Source: CAZLKN01 sp964560135 | Lineage (GTDB): Bacteria > Actinomycetota > JAICYB01 | DNA: 41,697 bases | Direction: 5' to 3' | NCBI GenBank assembly: GCA_964560135.1 | Contig: CAZLKN010000028.1 | Location: 1 to 41,697, forward strand | Shown here: positions 1 through 8,513 of the stretch, piece after piece | Layout: each line of letters opens with the position of its first letter | How positions within the stretch are numbered: position 1 is the stretch's first letter | Notes under the pieces: model-generated | Database searches by the model: none | Told to the model about the DNA's origin: nothing | The model's input: only the letters and a program-made list of their open reading frames with translations | Program-made: the position numbers and the translations under genes

Positions 1-37
1 AATCCGTAGGTTGCGGGTTCGAGCCCCGCCCCCGGAG
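1..37 (+). tRNA. tRNA 3' part, probably tRNA-Asn (cut by window edge)
   Basis: Positions 13-29 form a perfect T arm: GCGGG, the loop TTCGAGC, then CCCGC. It is followed by a seven-base acceptor strand (30-36, CCCCGGA) and discriminator G at 37; CCA is not encoded. Bases 1-2 (AA) are the last two of the anticodon loop and 3-7 (TCCGT) the 3' anticodon stem, so the anticodon lies just outside the window. An AATCCGTA segment together with an acceptor ending in GGA plus discriminator G resembles bacterial tRNA-Asn(GUU). The identity is inference; the presence of a tRNA is clear. Confidence 0.85.
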
Positions 38-42
38 CTGCA

Positions 43-76
43 AAACCTCCAGGCACGCCTGGAGGTTTGTCTTTTT
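43..76 (+). terminator. Rho-independent terminator after the tRNA
   Basis: A perfect 12-bp inverted repeat (43-54 with 57-68, AAACCTCCAGGC and its complement) is followed by a T run at 72-76. It begins a few bases after the tRNA discriminator base and should end the tRNA transcript. Confidence 0.85.
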
Positions 77-155
77 CTCCAGAAGCTGTGCTGGGGACGG
101 TTTGGGGACACCCGTGTCCCCAAGTTGACCCCACAGTGTTGTCACCCTCTTCCCG

Positions 156-161
156 TACACT
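156..161 (+). promoter_or_regulatory. Possible -10 box of the integrase gene
   Basis: TACACT fits the TAnnnT pattern used by other genes in this window. It would start a short leader containing a G-rich Shine-Dalgarno-like run (171-175) about ten bases before the GTG at 185. No convincing -35 is seen at normal spacing. Confidence 0.35.
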
Positions 162-184
162 TGTTCGTATGGGGGTGATGCAGA

Positions 185-1372
185 GTGCCTGTGACGTATC
201 GCGGCTACACGATCGTTGAACGCGGCCGCGGCTGGCGATGGGAGGCGAGACTCGACGGGAACCGTGTCCGCAGGACGTATCCCACGCTCGATGCTGCACA
301 GCGCGGGCTGGACTCGTTCCTGGAGGTGCGGGCGCTCTCGTCGCGACGGCGAGCCACCGAGAAGGAGATCCACAGCTTCGGACTGGGCCACCTGACCGTG
401 GCTGAGCTTTGCGAGCAGTGGTTCGCGTGGAAGACGGGGCCCAGGTCCGACGAACCCATCAGGGCCCGTACACGGCGCGACTACCGCCGGTCACTCGACA
501 AGTTCATCCTGCCCCTCATCGGCCCCCTCGACGCCGCCACCGTCACCACGAACCAGCTGAAGAAGGAGTTCTTCCGCGTTTGCCCCTCACGCACCTACGC
601 TCGCTTCTCGCGCACCGTCCTGCAGCAGGCCTTCCGGTGGGGGATCGAAGAGCAGATCGTCGCTCGGCGTGACAACCCGTGCGTCGGCATCACGATCGCC
701 AAGCGCGACATCCGTGACGGACGCAACCGCAAGCTCACCTACATCCGCGCGGTCACCGACGACGAGATCCCCACGCGCGAGGAGATCCAGAAGATGCTCG
801 TGTGGTCCCTCGAGACCGGACGCACGACCTGGTGGCTCTGGGTCTCCCTCGTGGCTCGGCTCGGCCTCCGTCCCTCGGAAGCGAATGCTCTCAAGCGTGA
901 GGACTTCGACGTCCCGAACTCCGTGGTGCGGATCCGCCGCTCCGCCCCCGACCGCAGCGACCCAGGGGACTGGAACCTCAAGACCGACACGAGCACCCGC
1001 GATCTCCGAGTGGATGCCGAGTTCTTTGCTGAGATCCTGCCCCACCTGCCCGCCGAAGGCTGGCTCTTCGAAGCGAGGGCGCGCGGCGGCGGCCGTCCGC
1101 AGCGTACGCACACCGCCACGCCGTGCTGGCCGACGGACGCACCGAACCGCGAGATGCGCCGGATGCGCCGGGCCCTGGGGCTCAGCGAGCAGTACACGCC
1201 GTACTCGCTCCGGCATTTCGTCGCCACGAGGCTGATCCTGGCCGGCAAGGAGGACATCCAGGTCGCGAAGTGGCTGGGGACCTCTGTGCAGATGCTCCAC
1301 CAGGTGTACGCGAACCACCTCGACCCCCATGCGCAGCGGGAGATCGGTGCCGCCGTCATGGAACTGTTCTAG
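185..1372 (+). CDS. Tyrosine recombinase / phage-type integrase
   Basis: A 395-residue tyrosine recombinase that should catalyse site-specific integration and excision of a mobile element. The N-terminal part has an AP2-like arm-binding segment (about 1-60) and a SAM-like core-binding domain (about 70-170). The catalytic domain carries the first Arg in GLRPSEA (R229), an SLRH box (R343, H344) and the nucleophile Tyr375 in QVYANH. The box usually begins HxLRH; here the first His is Tyr (YSLRH), and the later LGH is LGT, so two secondary active-site positions are changed while the Arg pair and Tyr remain. GTG start with a G-rich run upstream. It sits 148 bases after the tRNA end, so the tRNA is the probable attachment site. 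Whether it is active is not decidable here. Confidence 0.9.
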   Translation: MPVTYRGYTIVERGRGWRWEARLDGNRVRRTYPTLDAAQRGLDSFLEVRALSSRRRATEKEIHSFGLGHLTVAELCEQWFAWKTGPRSDEPIRARTRRDYRRSLDKFILPLIGPLDAATVTTNQLKKEFFRVCPSRTYARFSRTVLQQAFRWGIEEQIVARRDNPCVGITIAKRDIRDGRNRKLTYIRAVTDDEIPTREEIQKMLVWSLETGRTTWWLWVSLVARLGLRPSEANALKREDFDVPNSVVRIRRSAPDRSDPGDWNLKTDTSTRDLRVDAEFFAEILPHLPAEGWLFEARARGGGRPQRTHTATPCWPTDAPNREMRRMRRALGLSEQYTPYSLRHFVATRLILAGKEDIQVAKWLGTSVQMLHQVYANHLDPHAQREIGAAVMELF

Positions 1373-1379
1373 GACGAAG

Positions 1380-2006
1380 CTAGACGATCACGTAGACCTT
1401 GACGGTCGCCACGCCGGCACAGAAGTCGCCGAGCCCGGCATTGGGGGGCCCGGCTGAGTCGAGGCTGCTCACGGTCCCCGAGGTCGCCGGGTGCACGTGC
1501 GAGGCGTCCCCCTCGGGCACGTGGGCCCCCTGACAGAGGAACACGACGTATCCGGGGAAGCCGCCGTTCCCTGCGCACCCCGGCCGGAAGCCGGTGGGCA
1601 GAGGGCCGAGGGGATTGTGGAAGTTCCCATCGTCGTCGTGGCTGAAGTAGACGTCGTCGCCGCAGGGGGCCTCGGGATCCCAGGCGCAGGACCCGTCGCC
1701 GTCGTTGTCGATGCAGACCTGGAACGCCACCTGTTCGCCGAGGATGTCATCGAGCACGAGGACGAACGGGTCGGGCCCGGCCTCGGAGAAGGGCACGCAC
1801 GCTCCGCCCAGCGATTCGCCGTCCGGATCGCAGACGACGGTGCCTTCATCCACCGGCGTCTGGTCCCCCGACCTGACCACCGCCGTGGCGCCGCCGACGT
1901 AGGGGTGGGGATCGCCCGGCGCGGCCGGAGCCGCCGGGGGGAAGGCGACAACGGCGAGAATGATGAGACAGGCTGCGTATCCGAGCGCCCGTCGTCGATC
2001 TGTCAT
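1380..2006 (-). CDS. Exported protein of unknown function with Asp-rich loops
   Basis: 208 residues, start chosen at the ATG preceded by a GGGGGG Shine-Dalgarno-like run; a longer reading frame upstream lacks such a site. Residues about 1-30 form a signal peptide (RRR, hydrophobic core, ending AAPAAP). The mature part is acidic and has several cysteines and two Asp-rich loops (DNDGDG and HDDDGN) that resemble calcium-binding loops; that role is inference. I do not recognise a family. It is the last of three consecutive exported proteins on this strand and ends seven bases from the convergent integrase stop. Confidence 0.7.
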   Translation of the reverse strand: MTDRRRALGYAACLIILAVVAFPPAAPAAPGDPHPYVGGATAVVRSGDQTPVDEGTVVCDPDGESLGGACVPFSEAGPDPFVLVLDDILGEQVAFQVCIDNDGDGSCAWDPEAPCGDDVYFSHDDDGNFHNPLGPLPTGFRPGCAGNGGFPGYVVFLCQGAHVPEGDASHVHPATSGTVSSLDSAGPPNAGLGDFCAGVATVKVYVIV

Positions 2007-2072
2007 GGTCCCCCCTTTCGTTACGGAGATATTCCCCGGGCGGGCCACCCTTTCCTGCCTCCGTGTGCAACC

Positions 2073-3272
2073 TCAACATGGTGGTGAGCCCAGGGCCATG
2101 TCGTGGTCCTCGTCGACGACCGGGTCCACGACGACTCTGAGGCTCTCGGTGGCGCAGTAGCCATAGCTCGCGCCCTCGGCCGAGGCCGTCCCCTTCTCGT
2201 CGACGCGGAGGAGAGGGTTCGGCCCCCCGTCGTCGGCCCGGGCCCACGCGCAGTGCGACAGGTTCTCCTCCGAGGAGGACGGCGGCGTGGGGCCGGCTTC
2301 GAGGTCGTTCACGACCCTGGCGCCGGCGTAGACGTTGACGACGTCGGACTCGGCTCGCACGACCTCCGGGCCACACGGCTCGCGTGGTTTCGGGGGGTTC
2401 GGCGTGCCGACGGTCGTCTCGCAGCGGAAGGCCGGCGTGACGAGGACGCGACGTAGGACGGGTTTGGTGATCGTCCGGTGCGCGGGCACGCCGGTGGCGT
2501 CGTCGGCCTGGTCGAGCAGCCCGGGGGCCGGGCTGTTGTCCACGGCGTCGGCGACCGGGCCGAGGATGCGCACCTTCACGAGCTTCGTCACGAAGCCGTA
2601 CACGGCGGCTTTGTCGCGGCAGATATCCTCGCCGAACGGGTCGGCGCCCTCGTCGGATCCGTCGTTGAGGCCGACGTCGATGCTCTGTCCACCTCCGGTT
2701 CCCTCCGGGTGCCAGGTATTCGAGATCCAGATCCCGAGCTGGCCGAGCTCGTCGTGGTGGACCCCGCAGAAGACCGTCTCCTCATAGCCTTCCTCGACCT
2801 CGGCCATCTCACGCGAACACAGCCCGTGGCTGGCACCGGTCTCGCCCGCGGCCTGAGCGAGCTGGTGGACGGAGGCCAGCCACCACGAGCAGGCGTCCGT
2901 TCCGAACAGCTCATCCATCCGGGGACAGGAGATGCGCAGCGTGTAGCCGTTCTCGCCGTCGAGGTCGACTCCACAGCCGGCGGAGCTGTCGGCGCCTTCG
3001 CGTCCGCTGTCGGTGGTCACATCGCATCCGGCATCCGGTTCATGGCTCCCGGATGCCGTGCCCCCGAGCAGGATCGTCAGGTCGAGGACTTCGCCGGCCG
3101 AGGCCTCCACCGCCTGGACGGCGACGGCCGGAGCTCCGGCGGTTCGGGTCCCCTCGCCGCCCGGCTCGGGACTCACCGGCCCGCGGGCCGCGACGGCGGG
3201 CAGGACGCCGGCGCCCACGAACAGCGGGATGAACAGATAGACCAGCACCGACGAGCGTGCTCTCGACAGCAT
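2073..3272 (-). CDS. Exported cysteine-containing protein of unknown function
   Basis: 399 residues. It starts with a clear signal peptide (MLSRAR, then a hydrophobic stretch to about residue 28 ending AVAA). The mature protein has about a dozen cysteines, suggesting disulfides outside the cell, and no domain I recognise. Its leader contains AACGAGAGGGGG, close to the AACGAAAGGGGG leader of the next gene (start at 2006), 66 bases downstream. Shared expression with its two exported neighbours is likely but not shown. Confidence 0.7.
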   Translation of the reverse strand: MLSRARSSVLVYLFIPLFVGAGVLPAVAARGPVSPEPGGEGTRTAGAPAVAVQAVEASAGEVLDLTILLGGTASGSHEPDAGCDVTTDSGREGADSSAGCGVDLDGENGYTLRISCPRMDELFGTDACSWWLASVHQLAQAAGETGASHGLCSREMAEVEEGYEETVFCGVHHDELGQLGIWISNTWHPEGTGGGQSIDVGLNDGSDEGADPFGEDICRDKAAVYGFVTKLVKVRILGPVADAVDNSPAPGLLDQADDATGVPAHRTITKPVLRRVLVTPAFRCETTVGTPNPPKPREPCGPEVVRAESDVVNVYAGARVVNDLEAGPTPPSSSEENLSHCAWARADDGGPNPLLRVDEKGTASAEGASYGYCATESLRVVVDPVVDEDHDMALGSPPC

Positions 3273-3314
3273 CGCGAACTCCCCCTCTCGTTGGATGGAC
3301 GGTGACAGCCTCGG

Positions 3315-4220
3315 CTAGGACAGGGGCCCGTTCAGGCCGATGGGTCCTTCCCTGTCCCCCGGGATCCACTCCGGTGGGTGTTCGCCGAAGCCGCTCACGG
3401 CCACGGCGACGTACCCGATGCGGATGTCCAGCTGGACCACCGAGGGAGCGAGGATCCGGATGTGCGCGGCACTCCCCGAGTAGACCCACTGGCCGGCCTG
3501 GTTCATGACGGGGCCGGACAGCTCGTTCAAGGTCACGCTCACCACGGCACCGTCGAAGCCGGTGAAGGGCGAAGGGCAGAACCCCAGGCCCATCTGCGGT
3601 ACCAGGAGCGTGTCACAAGCGGCGTATGCGGCGGTTCCCTCGAAGGTGCCGACGGCGCCGAGTTCGTAGTCGAGGACCTCCGCCTCCAGCGGCACGGGAA
3701 GATCCAGTTCGGCGACCCCGGCGCGGCCGTAGGCCACGTTCTGGAGTCCCCAGCGTTCGTCCCAGAGGGACTGGACCTCACATTCCGAGAACACCGCTGA
3801 GGCGTTGACGGGCCCGAACATCGTCGAGTACGAGAAGTTCGCTTGCCGCGCGTCGGCCTCCGCCTGCGGGTCCGCGGGCCGCGGCGGCGTTTGGACGTCG
3901 TCACCGGGGAAGAACGGTTCCCGGATGGATCCGAAGGCCGGATCGGCGAGCGCGCGGCTCTCCGATGTGGAGATCGTGCCACCCGGACCCGTCAGGTCCT
4001 GCTCGGTCACGACGATGCCGTGAGCGACGCAGGAGGAACCCTCCGGGGTCGGCTCCGGGCAGAGCGGGGAGGGTATCTCCTTGGATTCCATGCAGTCGAG
4101 CCCTTCGTGACCGTCCCGTGGCAGTCCCGGGACCTGGGACTGGGCCGCCGGCGTGGCCAGCGGCAGTGCGAGAAGGACCGCGAACGGCAAGAAGAGCAAC
4201 CTCGTACGGTGGGTACGCAT
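3315..4220 (-). CDS. Exported protein of unknown function
   Basis: 301 residues with a strong signal peptide (MRTHRTR, hydrophobic core LLFLPFAVLLALPLA, cleavage probably after about residue 26). The mature part is rich in beta-type sequence, with a segment near 120-170 (NFSYSTMFGPVNASAVFSEC) and a hydrophobic, Val-rich end. No enzyme motif is seen. A GGGGGG run sits just upstream of the ATG. First gene of the minus-strand trio; 42 bases separate it from the next. Function unknown; a cell-surface or secreted structural or sensory role is only a guess. Confidence 0.7.
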   Translation of the reverse strand: MRTHRTRLLFLPFAVLLALPLATPAAQSQVPGLPRDGHEGLDCMESKEIPSPLCPEPTPEGSSCVAHGIVVTEQDLTGPGGTISTSESRALADPAFGSIREPFFPGDDVQTPPRPADPQAEADARQANFSYSTMFGPVNASAVFSECEVQSLWDERWGLQNVAYGRAGVAELDLPVPLEAEVLDYELGAVGTFEGTAAYAACDTLLVPQMGLGFCPSPFTGFDGAVVSVTLNELSGPVMNQAGQWVYSGSAAHIRILAPSVVQLDIRIGYVAVAVSGFGEHPPEWIPGDREGPIGLNGPLS

Positions 4221-4712
4221 CTGTCATCCCCCCAGTCGGAAACGTCCGTCGCCCCGAATGCTCGCAGAGCCCCCCGCGAGAGTGAATGCCGGACACGGAA
4301 GACCCGGCTGTGCGTACGTCACGCTTTCGTTACAGGTCCGAACCTCGGTGCGGATACCCGAGGATCCTCCCTGGAGGACAGCCGAACCGGCCCCGGGAGT
4401 CCCCGGGACCGGTTCGTCCCTCCATCCCCCCCCGTGGAGGGGATCCCGCAGGCACGGGAGCCTGCTCGGCTCGGCGCCGGTGACGGGAGCCATTCCGCGG
4501 CGACCGCGGGGTGCGCTCGCGGTCACGTTGGTTTGCGAGGGGCTGCGCGTTGTGTCTCCCGTCCTCCGACGTCTGCCGACACCCGGAGCATGACGGCCGG
4601 CGACAACGCGCGGAATGGGGGGAAGCGAAGGATCACCTTCCTCCCCGCAAGTGTTCCGTCACAGCCTTCACGGAAGCAGGTACGGTTCCTACGGTGAACC
4701 TGGGAGGGGAGC
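4221..4712 (+). other. Divergent intergenic region, no gene seen
   Basis: This 492-base gap separates the exported-protein trio (minus) from the FHA/kinase pair (plus) and must hold promoters for both. It contains several inverted repeats: a long one at 4384-4415 and a CCTCCA/TGGAGG pair near 4419-4440. GTAACGAAAG is present on the minus strand at about 4322-4331 and again before the gene starting at 2006. Two TACGGT hexamers (4681-4686, 4690-4695) precede the FHA gene. No credible coding frame is present. Confidence 0.6.
4384..4415. repeat. Long near-perfect inverted repeat (operator or structured RNA)
   Basis: GAACCGG-CCCCGGGA is followed after a few bases by TCCCCGGG-A-CCGGTTC, giving two arms of about 15 bases with a single mismatch or shift. 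There is no T tract, so it is a poor terminator. Its place in a divergent promoter region makes an operator for a dimeric regulator possible; the product of the next gene has a helix-turn-helix. Confidence 0.55.
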
Positions 4713-5318
4713 ATGTCTGCCTACCTGGAACTCTGGCAACGGTCCGGTCCGGAACTGGTCTCGCTGTCGGGCGAACGCTGCGCGATCGGGAAGGAGAAGA
4801 CGAACGATATCCCGCTCGTCGCCGACCGCAGCGTGTCCAGGATGCACGCGGTGCTCGAGCGGCTTCCCGCCGGCTGGTGTATCCGGGACCTCAGTTCGCG
4901 CAACGGAACCTTCGTGAACGGCGAACGCATCTTCGGTGAGCGGCCCCTACGGCCGGGGGACGAGATCGTCGTGGGCCGCACGCGGATCGTCTACCGGACG
5001 GGCGTCCCGGCTGCAGCCACGAAGACGGAGGCCGCCGAGCCCGCACCGGAGCTCACCCGCCGGGAGCACGAGGTGCTCCTGGCATTGTGCCGGCCGCTGG
5101 CCGCCGGGGACGTGTTCACCGAGCCGGCATCGATCCGGGAGATCGCAGCCGATCTGGTGGTCACCGAAGCCGCCGTCCGGCAGCATCTGTCCCGGCTCTA
5201 CGGGAAGTTCTCCGTGTACGGAGACAAGGATCGGCTACGTGTCAGGCTCGCGAACGAGGCGCTGCGGCGCGGTGCCGTGAGCCTCGGCGATCTCCGCAAC
5301 CCGTCCGGCGAGCGATGA
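4713..5318 (+). CDS. FHA domain fused to LuxR-like helix-turn-helix regulator
   Basis: 201 residues. Residues about 20-90 form a forkhead-associated (FHA) phosphothreonine-binding domain, with SRMHAVL and SSRNGTFVNG loops; the usual GR before the first loop is GK here (IGKEKTNDI). Residues about 110-190 resemble a LuxR/response-regulator helix-turn-helix: LTRREHEVLLAL, IREIAADL, then VRQHLSRLYGKF. The ATG follows GGGAGGGG. Its stop overlaps the start of the downstream kinase-ATPase-TPR gene (ATGA), so the two are made together. The simplest reading is a transcription factor that docks on or is phosphorylated by that kinase; this is inference from domains and coupling. Confidence 0.85.
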   Translation: MSAYLELWQRSGPELVSLSGERCAIGKEKTNDIPLVADRSVSRMHAVLERLPAGWCIRDLSSRNGTFVNGERIFGERPLRPGDEIVVGRTRIVYRTGVPAAATKTEAAEPAPELTRREHEVLLALCRPLAAGDVFTEPASIREIAADLVVTEAAVRQHLSRLYGKFSVYGDKDRLRVRLANEALRRGAVSLGDLRNPSGER

Positions 5319-8300
5319 CGGAGACGATCCGCGAACGCTACGAGCCCCTGGAGACGATCGCTCATGGGGGCCAGGGCCGAGTCGTGCGGGCCAGGGACCT
5401 GCTGCACGACCGCATCGTCGCCCTCAAGATCCGCGATGCCTCCTCGGAGCAGGAGCGAGAAACGCTCCTGCGGGAGGCCCGCGTCCTCCTCGCGCTCCGG
5501 CCGCATCCCTGCCTGCCCCTGCTACGAGAGGAGTTCTTCGTGGGGGGCGACTATCACCTGGTGGTCGACTGGGTGGAGGGGCGCAGCCTCGGGCGCATCC
5601 TCCAGGAGGAAGGCATCCCGGGCCTCGACTTGGAGCGTGTCGTGGGCTGGCTCGAACCCGTGGCGGCGGCGCTGGACCACCTCCATGACCACGACCCGCC
5701 GGTGGTGCATCTGGATGTGAAGCCTGCGAACGTGATCGCCACCGACGCCGGCAGGGTGGTGCTCGTCGACCTGGGTATCGCCCACCGGTCGGGCTCGGCG
5801 GTCGAGGCCGGGACGGCCGGTTTCACGGCGCCGGAAGTCTCCCGCGGGGAGGCGGCAACGCCCGCAGCCGATGTCCATGGGCTTGCGGCGACGGCGCTGG
5901 CGCTCCTGTCGGGCGCTGCTCCCACGGTGGGGATGGTCCCGGAACTCGACATCGAGGGGGCCGACGGCGAACGCGTGCGTGAGGCGCTGGCTCGCGGTAT
6001 GTCTCTCGACCCGGACATGCGTCCTCAACGAGCGTCGGACCTGATAGCGCTGCTCCGGGGAGAGGAGTCCCCGGAGATCCCGCACAACATCCCGCCGCAG
6101 CTCACGAGCTTCGTCGGCAGGAGCAGAGAACTCGCAGAGTGCCGCCGGCTGCTGCGTGGGGCCTGCATGGTCACGCTCACCGGTCCCGGCGGCATCGGGA
6201 AGACCCGGCTGGCTGTGCGCGTGGCCGAGACACTCTCCCACGCTTTCCCGGGAGGCATGTGGTTCGTCTCGCTCGCCGGCGTCCGTGATCCGGATCTCGT
6301 CCCCGGCCAGGTCGCCTCGGCCCTCGGACGCCAGGAGGCGCCGGGAACGCCGGCCCTGGACGCGATCGCCGGCGATCTGCGCGACGCGCTCTTGGTGTTG
6401 GACAACTGCGAGCATGTGCTGGCGGGCTGCGCGGCCGTGGCTGAACGCCTCGCGGGATCCTGTCCGGGCGTTCGTGTGCTGGCGACGAGCCGGGAGCCAC
6501 TCGGCGTGCCGGGTGAGGTGGTGTGGTCCCTGCCCCCGATGCAGGTCCCCCGGGCGGGAGCGCATCCGTCGGGCGCCGAGGCCGTACGGTTGTTCGTCCA
6601 GCGTGCCACGGCCCACGATGCCACCTTTCAGCCCGCCGACCCCGAGGTGCTTGGGGAGCTGTGCCGGCGTCTGGACGGTATCCCGCTGGCCATCGAGCTG
6701 GCCGCGTCCCGGGCCCGCGTCCTCAGCCCCCGGGAGATGCTCCAGCGTCTGGAGGACCGCTTCGCGCTCCTCGCCCGCCGGGATGGGGGCTCGGAGCGTC
6801 ATGGCACCTTGCGAGCGGCGATCGAATGGGGGTACGACCTGCTGACGTCGTCCGAGCAGACGGCGCTCGCGCGCCTCTCGGTGTTCGTCGGGGGGTTCAC
6901 ACTCGAAGCCGCGGAGGATGTGTGCTCGGGGGAGGGTATCGCCTCCGAGGAGATGCTCGACCTCGTGGCGGCCTTGGTGGACCGGTCATTCGTGAGCGGC
7001 TCACCCGGTGTCTGGGACACGCGGTTCGGGATGCTGGACACGATCCGGGAGTTCGCCGTCGACCGCCTGGAGTCCGGTGGGGAGGCGTCCGCGGTCGGGG
7101 ACCGCCACCTCGCCTGGTTCGGGGATCTGGCCGAACACGCGGCCGGACAGCTCGCCGGACCCGACCAGGGCGAATGGCTCGATCGGCTGGAGGTTGAACG
7201 TGACAACCTCCGGGCGGCGATCGACCGTGCGGCGCGGACCGACCCCGGTGCGGGACTGGGCATGGCGGTTTCTCTGTACCGCTTCTGGGCGATGCGCGGG
7301 TACATCACGGAGGGGCGGGCACACCTGCGGACGCTGCTCGCCGCGAGCGCTCACCCAGGGGAGAACGCCACTCCCGTCCGGGCCCGGGCCCTGGCGGCTG
7401 CAGGCGGCCTCGCGCAGCTCCAGGGTGAGCTGCGCGCCGCTCTCGAGCATTTCGAGGAGGCACTGGGCATCGAGCGCTCCCTGGGTGAGGAGGCCGGCGT
7501 GGCCCGCGCCCTCAACAATCTCGGCCTCGTGATGCGGGAGCTGGGAGAGCATGAGGCGGCACGGACGGCGCTGGAGGAGAGTCTGGTCGTGCACCGTCGA
7601 CTCGGCGACGACCGAGGCCTGGGATCGGTCCTCGGCAACCTGCTGGCGGTGGCGTGGGGAGAAGGGGATCTCGCCGCCGCTGAGGCCCTGGGGGTCGAGG
7701 CGCTGGAGATCTACCGGCGGCTGGGCGACCACCACGGTGTCGCGCAGACCGTCCACAACCTCGGCCTGGTCGCGTGGGTGCGCGGCGAACACGACACGGC
7801 CACAGCCCGCTTCGTGGAGAGCCTGGAGGCGGCCCGCGGGCTCGGGGACGACCTCGGCGCGGCGGAATCGCTGTCGATGCTCGGAAACATCGCGCGCGAT
7901 CGGGGAGACGGCGATGGGGCGGAAGCCCTGTTCACGGAGAGTCTGGAGATCGCCTCGGAGGTCGGCGACCGGCACGGGATCGCTGCATCCGAACACGGCC
8001 TGGGCATGGTCGCGCTCACTCGCGGGAACCTTGAGGCGGCGGAAGCCCACCTGGGCCGCGCCCTGGCCCACCAACGGGAAGTCGGGGACCCGAGTGGTTC
8101 GGCCGCATCGCTGCAGTGGCTCGGGCACGTGTCGGCGCGCCGCGGTGATCCCGGCGGGGCCCGCACGCGGTACCGCGAGGCTCTGACCAAGCGTGTGGAA
8201 TCCAAAGACCGGGTCGGCGGAGCGGAAGCGCTCGAAGGGCTCGGCGCACTCGATGCCTCGACCGGCGACGCGCGCCGCGCGACCGTGCTGCTATCCGCGG

Positions 8301-8503
8301 CTGCGGGCCTGCGCGCGGCCTCCGGCGCGCCGGTCGCCCCCGCCGACCGGCCGGCTCTCGATCAGGCCATCGCCGATGTCCGCGCGATCCTGGGCGCTAG
8401 CCTCTTCGAGGAGCTGTGGCAGGCGGCCACGGGACTGTCGCTGCAGGAAGCGGTTCGGGTCGCGGACGGAGGCTACCGGGACCCGCCCGGTCGTTGCGGG
8501 TAG
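5315..8503 (+). CDS. Ser/Thr kinase - STAND ATPase - TPR signalling protein
   Basis: 1062 residues; start chosen at the ATG overlapping the previous stop, although the frame stays open further upstream. The kinase domain (about 1-255) is complete: glycine loop HGGQGRVV, Lys38 (VALK), catalytic Asp134 in HLDVKPAN and DLG at 152. Then comes an AfsR/LuxR-type STAND ATPase (about 265-560) opening with SFVGRSRELA, Walker A GPGGIGKT (Lys296), LLVLDNCEHVL (Asp363) and PLAIELAASRARVL. A winged-helix-like linker leads into about seven or eight TPR repeats (about 670-990). No DNA-binding domain is at the C-terminus, where many STAND regulators have one; the neighbour's HTH may supply it. Cytosolic, no membrane segment seen. 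Confidence 0.9.
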   Translation: MTETIRERYEPLETIAHGGQGRVVRARDLLHDRIVALKIRDASSEQERETLLREARVLLALRPHPCLPLLREEFFVGGDYHLVVDWVEGRSLGRILQEEGIPGLDLERVVGWLEPVAAALDHLHDHDPPVVHLDVKPANVIATDAGRVVLVDLGIAHRSGSAVEAGTAGFTAPEVSRGEAATPAADVHGLAATALALLSGAAPTVGMVPELDIEGADGERVREALARGMSLDPDMRPQRASDLIALLRGEESPEIPHNIPPQLTSFVGRSRELAECRRLLRGACMVTLTGPGGIGKTRLAVRVAETLSHAFPGGMWFVSLAGVRDPDLVPGQVASALGRQEAPGTPALDAIAGDLRDALLVLDNCEHVLAGCAAVAERLAGSCPGVRVLATSREPLGVPGEVVWSLPPMQVPRAGAHPSGAEAVRLFVQRATAHDATFQPADPEVLGELCRRLDGIPLAIELAASRARVLSPREMLQRLEDRFALLARRDGGSERHGTLRAAIEWGYDLLTSSEQTALARLSVFVGGFTLEAAEDVCSGEGIASEEMLDLVAALVDRSFVSGSPGVWDTRFGMLDTIREFAVDRLESGGEASAVGDRHLAWFGDLAEHAAGQLAGPDQGEWLDRLEVERDNLRAAIDRAARTDPGAGLGMAVSLYRFWAMRGYITEGRAHLRTLLAASAHPGENATPVRARALAAAGGLAQLQGELRAALEHFEEALGIERSLGEEAGVARALNNLGLVMRELGEHEAARTALEESLVVHRRLGDDRGLGSVLGNLLAVAWGEGDLAAAEALGVEALEIYRRLGDHHGVAQTVHNLGLVAWVRGEHDTATARFVESLEAARGLGDDLGAAESLSMLGNIARDRGDGDGAEALFTESLEIASEVGDRHGIAASEHGLGMVALTRGNLEAAEAHLGRALAHQREVGDPSGSAASLQWLGHVSARRGDPGGARTRYREALTKRVESKDRVGGAEALEGLGALDASTGDARRATVLLSAAAGLRAASGAPVAPADRPALDQAIADVRAILGASLFEELWQAATGLSLQEAVRVADGGYRDPPGRCG

Positions 8504-8506
8504 GCT
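8501..8506 (+). promoter_or_regulatory. TAGGCT -10 box, leaderless-type start
   Basis: TAGGCT lies seven bases before the GTG at 8514, and its TAG is also the stop codon of the kinase gene. This spacing would put the transcript start at or next to the start codon. Confidence 0.6.
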
Positions 8507-8513
8507 CGGTGCC

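Noticed and set aside
4384..4415. Inverted repeat as a terminator
   Set aside because: No T tract follows on either strand and no gene ends next to it.
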